From Sediminibacillus dalangtanensis (GTDB lineage: Bacteria; Bacillota; Bacilli; Bacillales; Amphibacillaceae), in assembly GCF_017792025.1 (NCBI RefSeq), contig NZ_CP046956.1:1674001-1738000 (forward strand): DNA of 64,000 nucleotides. The letters are read 5' to 3'. Below, piece by piece: positions 39,905-50,999 of this stretch (positions are counted from its first letter, which is position 1; the number at the start of each line of letters is the position of its first letter). The notes below the pieces were generated by a model. The model worked only from the letters and a program-made list of their open reading frames with translations, had not been told where the DNA came from and did no database searches. A program made the translations under genes and the position numbers.

Positions 39905-42900
39905 ACAAGATTTTAGTGATTGGTTCCGGGCCGATCGTTATCGGGCAGGCAGCAGAGTTTGATTATTCGGGCACACAGGCTTGTCAATCACTGAAAGAAG
40001 AAGGTTATCAAGTGATTTTGGCTAATTCTAATCCAGCCACCATTATGACGGATGATTCAGTGGCTGACATTGTATATATGGAGCCATTGACTCCCGAGTT
40101 TTTAATAAAAATTATCCGAAAAGAGCAGCCGGATGCTATTTTGCCTACACTGGGAGGCCAGACCGGCCTTAATATGGCCATGGCTTTAGAACAGACCGGG
40201 ATTCTTGCGGAGTATAATGTTGAATTACTCGGAACGTCGCTTTCTGCCATACGAAAGGCGGAAGATAGGGAAGTATTCCGCAGCTTGATGCACGAACTTG
40301 GTGAGCCTGTAGCAGAAAGCCAAATCGTTCATTCTGTCGAGCAAGCTCTGGAATTCGCAGAAGAAATCGGGTTTCCACTGATTGTCCGTCCCGCATATAC
40401 ATTGGGCGGAACAGGAGGAGGCATGTGTTATGACAAGGAAGAATTAAAGGAGATAACAAGAAACGGGCTGGCTTTATCCCCTGTTACACAGTGCTTGGTC
40501 GAAAAAAATATTTCCGGCTTTAAAGAAATAGAATATGAAGTGATGCGAGATAAACAAGACCAGGCGATTGTCGTATGTAATATGGAGAATGTAGATCCGG
40601 TAGGTGTCCATACCGGCGATTCGATTGTGACCGCCCCTTCCCAAACACTCAGTGACCGTGAGTATCAAATGCTGCGCAATGCGTCTCTGAAAATTATCCG
40701 GGCATTAGAAATCGAAGGGGGATGTAATGTCCAACTGGCATTGGATCCCTCCAGTTTTCAATACTACATTATTGAAGTGAATCCGCGTGTCAGTCGGTCA
40801 TCAGCATTGGCTTCAAAGGCAACAGGATACCCGATAGCAAAGCTTGCAGCAAAAATCGCACTTGGGTTAACGCTTGATGAAATAATCAATCCAATAACCG
40901 GAAGAACATATGCCTGCTATGAACCAGCGCTTGATTATGTGGTCACCAAATTGCCGCGCTTTCCTTTCGACAAATTTGTCAGCGGCAATCGCAGTCTTGG
41001 AACGCAAATGAAAGCAACTGGCGAAGTGATGGCTGTGGGCAGGAGTTTTGAAGAATCCTTGTTAAAAGGTATCCGCTCCCTTGATATCGGGACAGAGGAA
41101 CTATGGATGGAGAAGTGGACGTATAAGACGTTGGATGAACTATTCGCATGCTTGAGAAAGCCGGATGATGAACGGATATTTGTGATAGCGGAAGCATTCC
41201 GGCGTGACTGTACGGTAACGGAGTTGTTTGAGGCAACGAAAATTGATCCGTTTTTTTTGACAAAGATACAGAGAATAATAGAACTGGAAAGAAGCGTTTC
41301 AGCACATAAAAATGATATGGAAGTATTAAAGAAAGCGAAACAGGCTGGATTCTCTGATTCCCATATTTCGAGACTTTGGCAAACGGATGTCGATTCTGTT
41401 TATAACTTGCGGAAGCAATCCGGCATGTTACCGGTCTATAAAATGGTCGACACGTGTGCAGCAGAATTTGAATCGGAAACCCCTTACTTCTATAGCACGT
41501 TTGAAGAAGAAAATGAATCGATTGTTTCCGGGCGCCAAAAAGTGCTGGTAATCGGATCAGGGCCGATTCGGATAGGTCAAGGAATCGAGTTTGATTATGC
41601 AACTGTTCATTCTGTGCTTGCTTTAAAACAGGCTGGTTACGAGGCAATCATCATGAACAGCAATCCGGAGACTGTTTCTACCGATTTCAGTGTTTCTGAC
41701 AAACTGTATTTCGAGCCGCTGACGTTGGAGGATGTTATGCATGTGATCGAACTGGAAAAACCCAAAGGGGTTATCGTCCAGTTCGGTGGTCAGACAGCAA
41801 TCAATCTAGCGGAAGGATTGAGAAGAAGAGGCGTGGCAATTCTGGGAACCGACTTGGAAGCGATTGACGCTGCCGAGGACAGGGACAAATTCGAACATCT
41901 ATTGAATGAACTGGCTATTTTACAGCCGCAGGGGAAGAGCGTCCGTAAACTTGATCAGGCGGTCGAAGCCGCTGAACAAATTGGCTATCCTGTTTTGGTC
42001 CGACCTTCTTACGTAATTGGCGGCAGCCAGATGGAGATTGTTTATAACAAGGATGAATTGGCTGCTTATCTGAAAAAAAGCAATCATATCAAGCATACTC
42101 ATCCTATTTTGATCGACAAGTATTTGACAGGTATCGAGCTGGAGGTCGATGCTGTATGTGATGGGGAAAATATTGTCATACCAGGGATGATGGAACACAT
42201 TGAACGGGCGGGAGTCCACTCTGGTGATTCGATTGCCGTCTATCCTCCACAACGAATCTCAGACAATGCCAAGCAGGAATGCGTGGAAATTACCATGAAA
42301 ATAGCGAGAAGACTTAATGTGAAAGGCCTGATCAATATCCAATTTGTCATTCATGAAGGCCATGTCTATGTTTTAGAGGTGAATCCAAGGGCAAGCAGGA
42401 CCATTCCGTTTTTAAGCAAAATAACAGGAGTTCCGATGGCTGCGTTGGCTACAAGGTGTATTTTAGGAGAAAGTCTTGCTGATGCCGGATATTCGAATGG
42501 GTTGCTTCCAGAACAGCCGCAGGTTTCAGTGAAAGTCCCGGTATTTTCTTTTGCGAAGCTGCGTAGTGTCGATACGATGCTGGGGCCGGAAATGAAATCG
42601 ACTGGAGAAGCAATCGGAAGGGATAAAACACTGGAAAAGGCTCTTTATAAAGGATTGACTGCCTCCGGGCTGTCGATTCCGCAAGAGGGAGCGGTGCTTT
42701 TGACCGTTGCCGATAAAGACAAGCAGGAAATGATCGAAATCGCAAAGCGGTTCCATATGCTCGGTTTTAAGCTTTATGCGACCGAAGGGACCAGTGAATT
42801 CACTGCCAGTGAAGGAATCCCTGTTCAAAAAGTCGGCAAGGTAGGAGCTGCCGGAGAAACGGTTTTGTCCATAATCGAAGAAGGCAAGGTGCAGGTTGTC

Positions 42901-43082
42901 ATCAATACGTTGACCTCTGGAAAGCAGCCAAGATCGGATGGATTCAGAATCAGAAGGGAAGCAGTGGAACACGGTATTGCTTGTCTGACGAGTCTGGATA
43001 CTGCAATGGCCATTTTAAATGTTATTGATTCCACTACTTTTACGGCAAGTCCGGTGTCGGAAAGAAGGGCGGCAGTCGTAAA

Positions 43083-43086
<4 letters not shown>
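39883..43086 (+). CDS. pyrAB: Carbamoyl-phosphate synthase, pyrimidine-specific large chain
   Basis: Makes carbamoyl phosphate from bicarbonate, ammonia and two ATP. It has 1067 residues. Two homologous ATP-grasp halves are each introduced by a GSGPI(V/R)IGQ stretch (near 14 and 560). [20 protein letters not shown] and [18 protein letters not shown] mark the two active sites. The C-terminal MGS-like domain (about 930 onward) is the expected allosteric site. ATG 39883 follows AAGGAGG. Confidence 0.98.
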
Positions 43087-45459
<2,373 letters not shown>

Positions 45460-45476
<17 letters not shown>

Positions 45477-46095
45477 AATAGCGAATGATTTGTTGCAAAT
45501 CGGAGCCGTGAAAATCAGTCCTGACCATCCCTTTACATGGACTTCCGGGTTGACGTCACCAATATATTGTGACAATCGGTTAACGATGTCCTATCCGGAA
45601 ATAAGAAAAAAGCTCACGATGGCCTTTGCCGATATGATAAAACAGATGGAAGGCGGTCCTGATGTTATTGCTGGATGTGCTACAGCGGGGATTCCACATG
45701 CAGCCTGGTTATCAGATTATCTCGGTTTGCCGATGGTTTATGTCCGTTCAAAGCCAAAAGGGCATGGAAAAGGCAATCAAATCGAAGGCAACATAAAAAA
45801 AGGACAACGAGTAATTTTAATAGAGGATTTGGTTTCAACTGGTGGATCGGCATTGAATGCTGTCCAGGCACTACAAGAGGAAGGCGCAGAAGTGACAGCG
45901 GTGTGCGCTATCTTTACATATGGACTTACAGGTACGGCTGAAGCATTCCTGGAACAAGGGGTATCATTATCCACCATTACCGATTTTGATTCATTAGTAG
46001 CCGTTTTGGAGAAAAAAGATGGAATTTCAGAGAAGGGAAAAAAGCAGTTATTTGGGTGGCGTGAAGCATTACAGGAACCGGCTCATCGTTCTTAA
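45460..46095 (+). CDS. pyrE: Orotate phosphoribosyltransferase
   Basis: Joins orotate to PRPP, giving OMP. It has 211 residues. The PRPP motif is VILIEDLVSTGGSAL near residue 120. ATG 45460 lies 7 bases after AAAGGAG; ATG 45463 is possible. It is the last pyr gene, and no clear terminator follows before the next gene. Confidence 0.97.
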
Positions 46096-46142
46096 AAAGC
46101 TGCTTATAGAAATCAGCGGTCTATTAATCTCGAGGAAAGATT

Positions 46143-46168
46143 GTTTAGTCTGGGTAGACAAGTGGTAA
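46143..46168 (+). promoter_or_regulatory. Possible sigma-B promoter
   Basis: GTTTAG (46143-46148), a 14-base spacer and TGGTAA (46163-46168), compared with the sigma-B form GTTTAA-N13/15-GGGTAT (5 and 4 of 6). It lies 57 bases before a gene whose relatives are general stress proteins. Confidence 0.35.
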
Positions 46169-46224
46169 ATAAAAAATGAAATGGGATAAAAAAACCATCA
46201 AAGTCTACTAAAGGAGTGACAGAC

Positions 46225-46647
46225 ATGCAAACCCAACAACAAAACGGTAGTAAACTGATTGTAGGTATGGCTGCCGGTGCCTTAGCTGGAGCAGCCCTTG
46301 CAATGCTTAATTCCAATACCCGTTCTAATGTGAAACAAAATATGAATGGTATGAAAGAATCGGTGACCAGCATGGCAAGCGATGTAAAAGAAAACCCTCG
46401 AGAAACAAAAGACCAGCTGATGGATAGGGTGAAAGCAGCTACCGATGTACTAAAAGATGCTGCTAACAATGTTCAAGAGCTTTATAACAAAGTCAATGGT
46501 GACTTCAAAGATGAATTGAAGGACGTGCAAAACGATACGCAAGAGGCTGTATCAACTGCAAAAGATGTAGGCAGCAAAGTTAAGGATGCAAAAGAACAAC
46601 TTGTAAACGGTTCTTCTGACTCAAGCCAATATAATCAGCCCCACTAA
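46225..46647 (+). CDS. YtxH-like general stress protein
   Basis: Protein of 140 residues. A hydrophobic Gly/Ala-rich segment (KLIVGMAAGALAGAALAML, about 10-28) resembles the membrane helix of the YtxH/GvpP family. The rest is polar and helical, rich in Lys, Asp and Val with repeated VK-D-V patterns, probably an extended or coiled-coil domain. B. subtilis YtxH is a stress-induced protein of unknown function. ATG 46225 lies 7 bases after AAAGGAG. A possible sigma-B promoter precedes it, and repeat copy 2 follows. Confidence 0.7.
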   Translation: MQTQQQNGSKLIVGMAAGALAGAALAMLNSNTRSNVKQNMNGMKESVTSMASDVKENPRETKDQLMDRVKAATDVLKDAANNVQELYNKVNGDFKDELKDVQNDTQEAVSTAKDVGSKVKDAKEQLVNGSSDSSQYNQPH

Positions 46648-46695
46648 ATGATCGAAAAAGAAATGAGCCTGGGACAAAAGCATCGTGATCAAAAT

Positions 46696-46722
46696 AAAAA
46701 CCGAACGATTCGTTCGGTTTTT
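46696..46722 (+). terminator. Terminator inside repeat copy 2, left side
   Basis: AAAAACCGAACGA pairs with TCGTTCGGTTTTT; it lies 49 bases past the stop of the YtxH-like gene. Confidence 0.75.
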
Positions 46723-46871
46723 ATATTGGGAAAAAGTAAACCGTTCACCCTATGAAAAGTGCAACTTTCCACTCCGGCAAGGTACTTCGCTTTCCGCGGG
46801 CGCGCGTAGTATCTTGTCGTAGCGATTCGAAGCGCGCATCAAACAACAGGATAAAACGAGAATATACAACG

Positions 46872-46917
46872 AAAAACCGAACGAATTTGATTGGCAGTTA
46901 GCATTCGCTCGGTTTTT
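46872..46917 (-). terminator. Terminator inside repeat copy 2, right side
   Basis: AAAAACCGAACGAAT (46872-46886) pairs with ATTCGCTCGGTTTTT (46903-46917). Read on the minus strand it ends in five T and lies 115 bases past the stop of the minus-strand membrane protein. Confidence 0.6.
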
Positions 46918-47031
46918 GCTTTGGTGCCCATGCTGTTGTTCCGGCCTCATTTTAATGGCTGTCGGACTGCTATTTTGGTATTCCATAAAATGGGGGCGGT
47001 TAGAATAACGGTTGTTGGAAAGCCCCTCTGT

Positions 47032-48741
47032 TTAATTTGCTTCGAGGGAAGCAATGGAAATTTGTTCAACCGTTCCGACACCATTATCGCGAATTTTTAC
47101 TTCCATTTCGACTCTGTCCCCCTGCTGCAAGAAGATAGCAAGCGGTGCTTTACTGGCATTTACAGTATAAATTGTCGTATCACCATTCAATATAAATTGA
47201 ACAGACTGGCCTGATGAAGTGGATGTTACCAATGAGCGGTTGACTTCGCCGCTGATTGTTTCCAATTCAACATCTTCACTGGCCTCTGGGTTACCAGGCT
47301 CCTGTGCCAGCTGCAAGCGATAGGCTGCAAGGGTCTCCTCGGCGGTCTCCCCGAATACAACAAAGTCAGAATCATTTGCTTTGATATATGCATATTGCTT
47401 GAACAGGCCATTTGGATCCAGTACGTTCACCACCCATGTCGGATTTCCGTCAATATTGTACAAGATGGGCATGGATCCTTCCCAATTCTTTTCGGGAAAC
47501 TCTTTGTTTACAATTTGTTTTGCTCCTTTACTATCCATGATACCGTTATTGTTTTTGCCACTATAATAGGTCAATTCAGCTGTTTTGGCATTGATTAGTG
47601 TATAACCTAAAGCAGAGTCGATATTCTCTTTAGGGGATGCCATATCTGTAAAGTAGTACATTTCTCCATTACTGTCGAAAATCGGTGTGACAGTATTTTC
47701 CGTGCCGGATTCATTTGGTATTTTCACATCTTTTTTGCCGAACAAAGCATTTAACCAGCCATGCACATATTTTCCAAAGTAATTGTTCTGTTTACCTGCC
47801 ATTTCTGAGCTGACCGGGCTATCGATGAAGGAAGGTGCTTTGCTTGGATCGTAAAGTTGCAAATCTCCGGTTACCGGGTCTACTACTGCTACTTTTAATT
47901 GATCCATATTCGGCTTGTTCGTTAGCTTGATCGGTTTATACAAAGTTTGAATATACCATGGCTTTCCGTCGTCATCTACTTCAATTTGTGCTTCGCCGCT
48001 TTGCACATAGTGGGGGTATTCATTATAGATGGTCCGTTGCACGTTATGATTGAAATAGCTTGAATTGGTAAACAGCATTTTACGTTGAACAAATTCAGGC
48101 TGTGCATTGACATCGGCAGCTGGAATAGTGAAAAAGCCCTCTGTTTCTTTTCCTCGTAAGTATTTCCATATACCGGTGAATTCTACTGGTGCCACGTACA
48201 TAATTTCGTTATCGACTTTTTGTACTTGCAACTTGCCTAAATCGTAGAACTGCGTGTTCGGAACTACGCTCATTGCTTTTTGTACTTTGTTACGGGCAAA
48301 TTCTGGTGACACAGTTATCGGTGTATCATCTTCATTGAATGGTTCCGCTTCTCCTGTTTCTTGCTTGGCGATTGATTGATAAGCGTTATCAAGCGCTGCT
48401 AAACCAATAAATAAGCTGACTGGAAGTGCTACTATCAATAAAATGATTAGAATTCCAGATGCGGATCGATGAGGCTTTTTGTATGAAAAAGGAATCCCGG
48501 TTTTGTAATAGAGAAGTGGGACAAGGACCAAACAAACGATGAAATTCTCGACTAAAAGATTTGGTAAAGTCATTGCCGGCAATGCGAGATAATTGAACAG
48601 GCCGCAAAGTATAAAGCCTGCAATGAAAATAATGATCCAGTTGCGGATCATTCCGATTGATTTCTTTTTTCTTATCATAGCTAACACGCTGAATAAGAAA
48701 AATAAAGGAAAGGATAAAATAGTTGTCAGTAGTATTCCCAT
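47032..48741 (-). CDS. Unrecognised membrane-anchored protein with large extracellular domain
   Basis: I do not recognise this 569-residue protein. Four N-terminal hydrophobic segments (about 1-20, 31-54, 57-77 and 95-115) anchor it. The remaining 450 or so residues are polar, with beta-rich stretches such as MYVAPVEFTGIWKYL, QIEVDDDGKPWYIQTLY and YYFTDMASPKENIDSALGYTLIN. The repeated tie of D-D/N-G-PxW with a following hydrophobic strand recalls PepSY-like modules, but that is only an impression. The C-terminal 100 residues resemble a small beta barrel. No catalytic motif, LPxTG or cysteine pair is seen. The start may be ATG 48741 or TTG 48744, with AGGAG upstream. Repeat copies lie on both sides. 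Confidence 0.8.
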   Translation of the reverse strand: MGILLTTILSFPLFFLFSVLAMIRKKKSIGMIRNWIIIFIAGFILCGLFNYLALPAMTLPNLLVENFIVCLVLVPLLYYKTGIPFSYKKPHRSASGILIILLIVALPVSLFIGLAALDNAYQSIAKQETGEAEPFNEDDTPITVSPEFARNKVQKAMSVVPNTQFYDLGKLQVQKVDNEIMYVAPVEFTGIWKYLRGKETEGFFTIPAADVNAQPEFVQRKMLFTNSSYFNHNVQRTIYNEYPHYVQSGEAQIEVDDDGKPWYIQTLYKPIKLTNKPNMDQLKVAVVDPVTGDLQLYDPSKAPSFIDSPVSSEMAGKQNNYFGKYVHGWLNALFGKKDVKIPNESGTENTVTPIFDSNGEMYYFTDMASPKENIDSALGYTLINAKTAELTYYSGKNNNGIMDSKGAKQIVNKEFPEKNWEGSMPILYNIDGNPTWVVNVLDPNGLFKQYAYIKANDSDFVVFGETAEETLAAYRLQLAQEPGNPEASEDVELETISGEVNRSLVTSTSSGQSVQFILNGDTTIYTVNASKAPLAIFLQQGDRVEMEVKIRDNGVGTVEQISIASLEAN

Positions 48742-48833
48742 CAAGTAAATTCTCCTAACTATTAATCTGTTTATGATTGCTGCAGCTTATCTATCTGTAC
48801 GGATGAGTGGAAGATAAAGTTTCATTTTTCAAA

Positions 48834-48861
48834 AAGATAGAATTACAGGAAGTCATGTCAA
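48834..48861 (-). promoter_or_regulatory. Promoter of the minus-strand membrane protein
   Basis: On the minus strand a perfect TTGACA (48861-48856), a 16-base spacer and TATCTT (48839-48834), about 93 bases before the gene. Confidence 0.45.
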
Positions 48862-48989
48862 AAGGTAAGTATATTTGGATTTTTGTAAAAAAGTGGTTGC
48901 TGACATAAAAAATTCACTTGCTATACCATAAGATTACAGAAGAAACAGCAAAGTAAGATGGATTTTCCTTAGATGGCCCTCCTTTCATT

Positions 48990-49160
48990 CTGTTGTTTGA
49001 GAAATCGCTGCGGAAAGTAAAGTACCTTGCCGGAGTGGAGTGTTTGTACTTTTCTTGAAAGAGGGTTAGCCATGTTAATTCCCTGATTCCAGTAAAAATC
49101 AAAAAAGAAAACCGAACGAGTTCGAATGCTTGCGATTTCGAATCATCGTCCGGTTTTTGC
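48990..49160. repeat. Diverged repeat copy 3, opposite orientation
   Basis: GCGGAAAG, a changed base pair, then AAGTACCTTGCCGGAGTGGA (about 49020-49039) is the reverse complement of the core of copies 1 and 2. The ACCGAACGA hairpin follows on the right. The terminal GAGCC/GGGACAAAAGCAT sequences are not preserved, so this is a degraded or rearranged copy. Confidence 0.6.
49107..49158 (-). terminator. Terminator of rqcH, inside repeat copy 3
   Basis: On the minus strand AAAACCGGACGAT pairs with CGTTCGGTTTT around an inner TTCGAA/TTCGAA stem, and a T-rich tail follows. It starts 38 bases past the rqcH stop. Confidence 0.75.
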
Positions 49161-49195
49161 TTTGTCCAGGATATTTTTCCAGAGCCAACATTTCC

Positions 49196-50911
49196 TTAAT
49201 CCGGTTTTTTCTTCAATTTTTCTACTAAACCAGCTACAGGAGTTACAAACAAGGTTTTCTGATTGTCATAGGTTACAAACCCTGGTTTAGCGCCATTTGG
49301 TTTTTTTACATGGCGGATCAACGTGTAATCGACTGGAACAGACGAAGAATTCTTCGACTTGCTGAAATTAGCCGCCAGTTGGGCAGCCTCATACAACGTT
49401 TCCTCACTTGGATTACGGTCTCTGATGACCACATGGGAACCAGGAATGTCCTTCGTGTGCAGCCAAATATCATCTCGTGCTGCCAAACGGTTGGTCAAGT
49501 ATTCGTTTTGTTTGTTGTTTTTCCCGACAAGCAACAAGGTACCATCGCTTGCGTAGAATTGTTCCGGATCGGGTTTTGCAGGTTTGTTGTTTTTTTTCCT
49601 TTGGGTCGGTTTGGATTTTAAGTAACCTTCTTCGCGGAGTTCCTGTCGTATTTCTTCGATATCTTTTTCTCTTGCCCCAGCAATTTGTTGCAGCAGGTCA
49701 TCCAGATAGTTTATTTCCTGCTCGGCCTTGGAGATTTCTTCTAGGACAACTTGTCTGGATTTTTTCAATTTTTGATAAGTCTTAAAGAGACCTTGTGCGT
49801 TTTCACTGGGCGTTTTATTTGGGTTTAGTTCAATAGTGATTTTCTTTTGTTCCGGATCATAATAATCGATTACTTCTACTTGTTTATCACCTGGTTTAAC
49901 CTGATGCATATTGGCAGTCAGCAATTCACCAAGCCGCTGATAGTTATCGGCTTGTTCCGCCTTTTTCAACGTTTGTTGATGTTTTTTGATTTTGCGGATG
50001 TTTTTATCCCGTTCATTTTTTAAAAAACGTGAAAGGTCTCCGGATTGTTGCTTTACCCGATCTCGTTCTGCTTTTCCGGAATAAAAAATATCCAGCATTT
50101 GACTGACTGAGTCACAGTGAACAGGTTCACCGTCTTTCGTTTCCAGTGGTAAAACATAGAAATCCTCTTTGCTTTCCCGATAAATCAACGGTTGATAATT
50201 GTGTTTTATCAGCTTGTCCTGCAAATCTGTAAAAGCCTGTAAGAAAGCGTCGCTTCCACCCAGTCCGGCCCGATGCACGATTTCTTTAGCGATTACCGGA
50301 GAAAAACCTGTGAATTGATTCACTATTTGCTGGTCCAGCCTGCCGGCATTAAAGTCCAACTTGCGGATAAATGTTTCCGGATTCAGTTCAAGTGGGTTGA
50401 TTTTCCCCTGGTCTGGAGGAAGTTTGTAGACACTTCCAGGCATGATCGTCCTATAGCGGTTTTGGGCGGGTGGAACGTGTTTGATACTATCCTGGATAAC
50501 TTGTTTCTCTCTGTCGATTAGCAATATATTACTGTGCTTTCCCATTACTTCGATAATCAGCGTTTTCTCTGTCTCATCACCGATTTCATTTTTTCCTCTA
50601 AAGTGAAGCATGACAATTCTTTCATTTTCATACTGAACGATTTCCTGTAAAAAGCCTCCAGCTAAATGTTTTCTTAACAACATGCAAAACATCGGCGGAG
50701 TTTTAGGATTCTCGTATATATCCTCCGTCAAATGAAATCTGGCATAACTAGGATGGGCGGAGAGCAGCAATGATTTATTGCTTCCGTTGCTTCTAATTGT
50801 AAGAATCAGTTCTGTTTCGGTTGGTTGATAAATTTTCAGTAGCCGCCCTGCTGCCAGTTGGTTGTGTAATTCATGTACGGCAGCCCGAGTGACTATTCCA
50901 TCAAAAGCCAT
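49196..50911 (-). CDS. rqcH: Ribosome quality control protein RqcH (NFACT family, YloA)
   Basis: Binds stalled 50S-peptidyl-tRNA complexes and recruits tRNA-Ala to add C-terminal alanine tails. It has 571 residues, near the 570 of B. subtilis. The NFACT-N domain (from MAFDGIVTRA), helix-hairpin-helix region, long coiled coil (about 285-435) and NFACT-R domain (DGTLLLVGKNNKQNEYLTNR, then HTKDIPGSHVVIR) are all seen. It was earlier called a fibronectin-binding protein. Residues 97-98 are Glu-Arg where Asp-Arg is described in B. subtilis. It is transcribed away from yloB. Confidence 0.95.
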   Translation of the reverse strand: MAFDGIVTRAAVHELHNQLAAGRLLKIYQPTETELILTIRSNGSNKSLLLSAHPSYARFHLTEDIYENPKTPPMFCMLLRKHLAGGFLQEIVQYENERIVMLHFRGKNEIGDETEKTLIIEVMGKHSNILLIDREKQVIQDSIKHVPPAQNRYRTIMPGSVYKLPPDQGKINPLELNPETFIRKLDFNAGRLDQQIVNQFTGFSPVIAKEIVHRAGLGGSDAFLQAFTDLQDKLIKHNYQPLIYRESKEDFYVLPLETKDGEPVHCDSVSQMLDIFYSGKAERDRVKQQSGDLSRFLKNERDKNIRKIKKHQQTLKKAEQADNYQRLGELLTANMHQVKPGDKQVEVIDYYDPEQKKITIELNPNKTPSENAQGLFKTYQKLKKSRQVVLEEISKAEQEINYLDDLLQQIAGAREKDIEEIRQELREEGYLKSKPTQRKKNNKPAKPDPEQFYASDGTLLLVGKNNKQNEYLTNRLAARDDIWLHTKDIPGSHVVIRDRNPSEETLYEAAQLAANFSKSKNSSSVPVDYTLIRHVKKPNGAKPGFVTYDNQKTLFVTPVAGLVEKLKKKPD

Positions 50912-50929
50912 GGAATCACCTCGTTTGTA

Positions 50930-50958
50930 ATTATAGCATTTTTTTGGACGAGTCTGAA
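50930..50958 (-). promoter_or_regulatory. Promoter of rqcH
   Basis: On the minus strand TTCAGA (50958-50953), a 17-base spacer and TG-C-TATAAT with a perfect -10 (50935-50930). The predicted leader is only about 12 bases, with GAGGTGA close to its 5' end. Confidence 0.7.
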
Positions 50959-50999
50959 TACATATACAACAGACAGACTAGGACATGGAGGAATGCGAT

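Larger units (their letters stand above)
46665..46948. mobile_element. MITE-like repeat, copy 2
   Basis: A 284-base non-coding element nearly identical to copy 1, with the same left end (GAGCCTGGGACAAAAGCAT, 46665-46683) and a slightly changed right end (46930-46948). The core has few differences from copy 1, which suggests recent spread. It lies between two genes that point towards each other. Confidence 0.75.

Noticed and set aside
40979..41647. 222-codon minus-strand open frame inside pyrAB
   Set aside because: It is antisense to a well-conserved gene and has the composition expected of a shadow frame.
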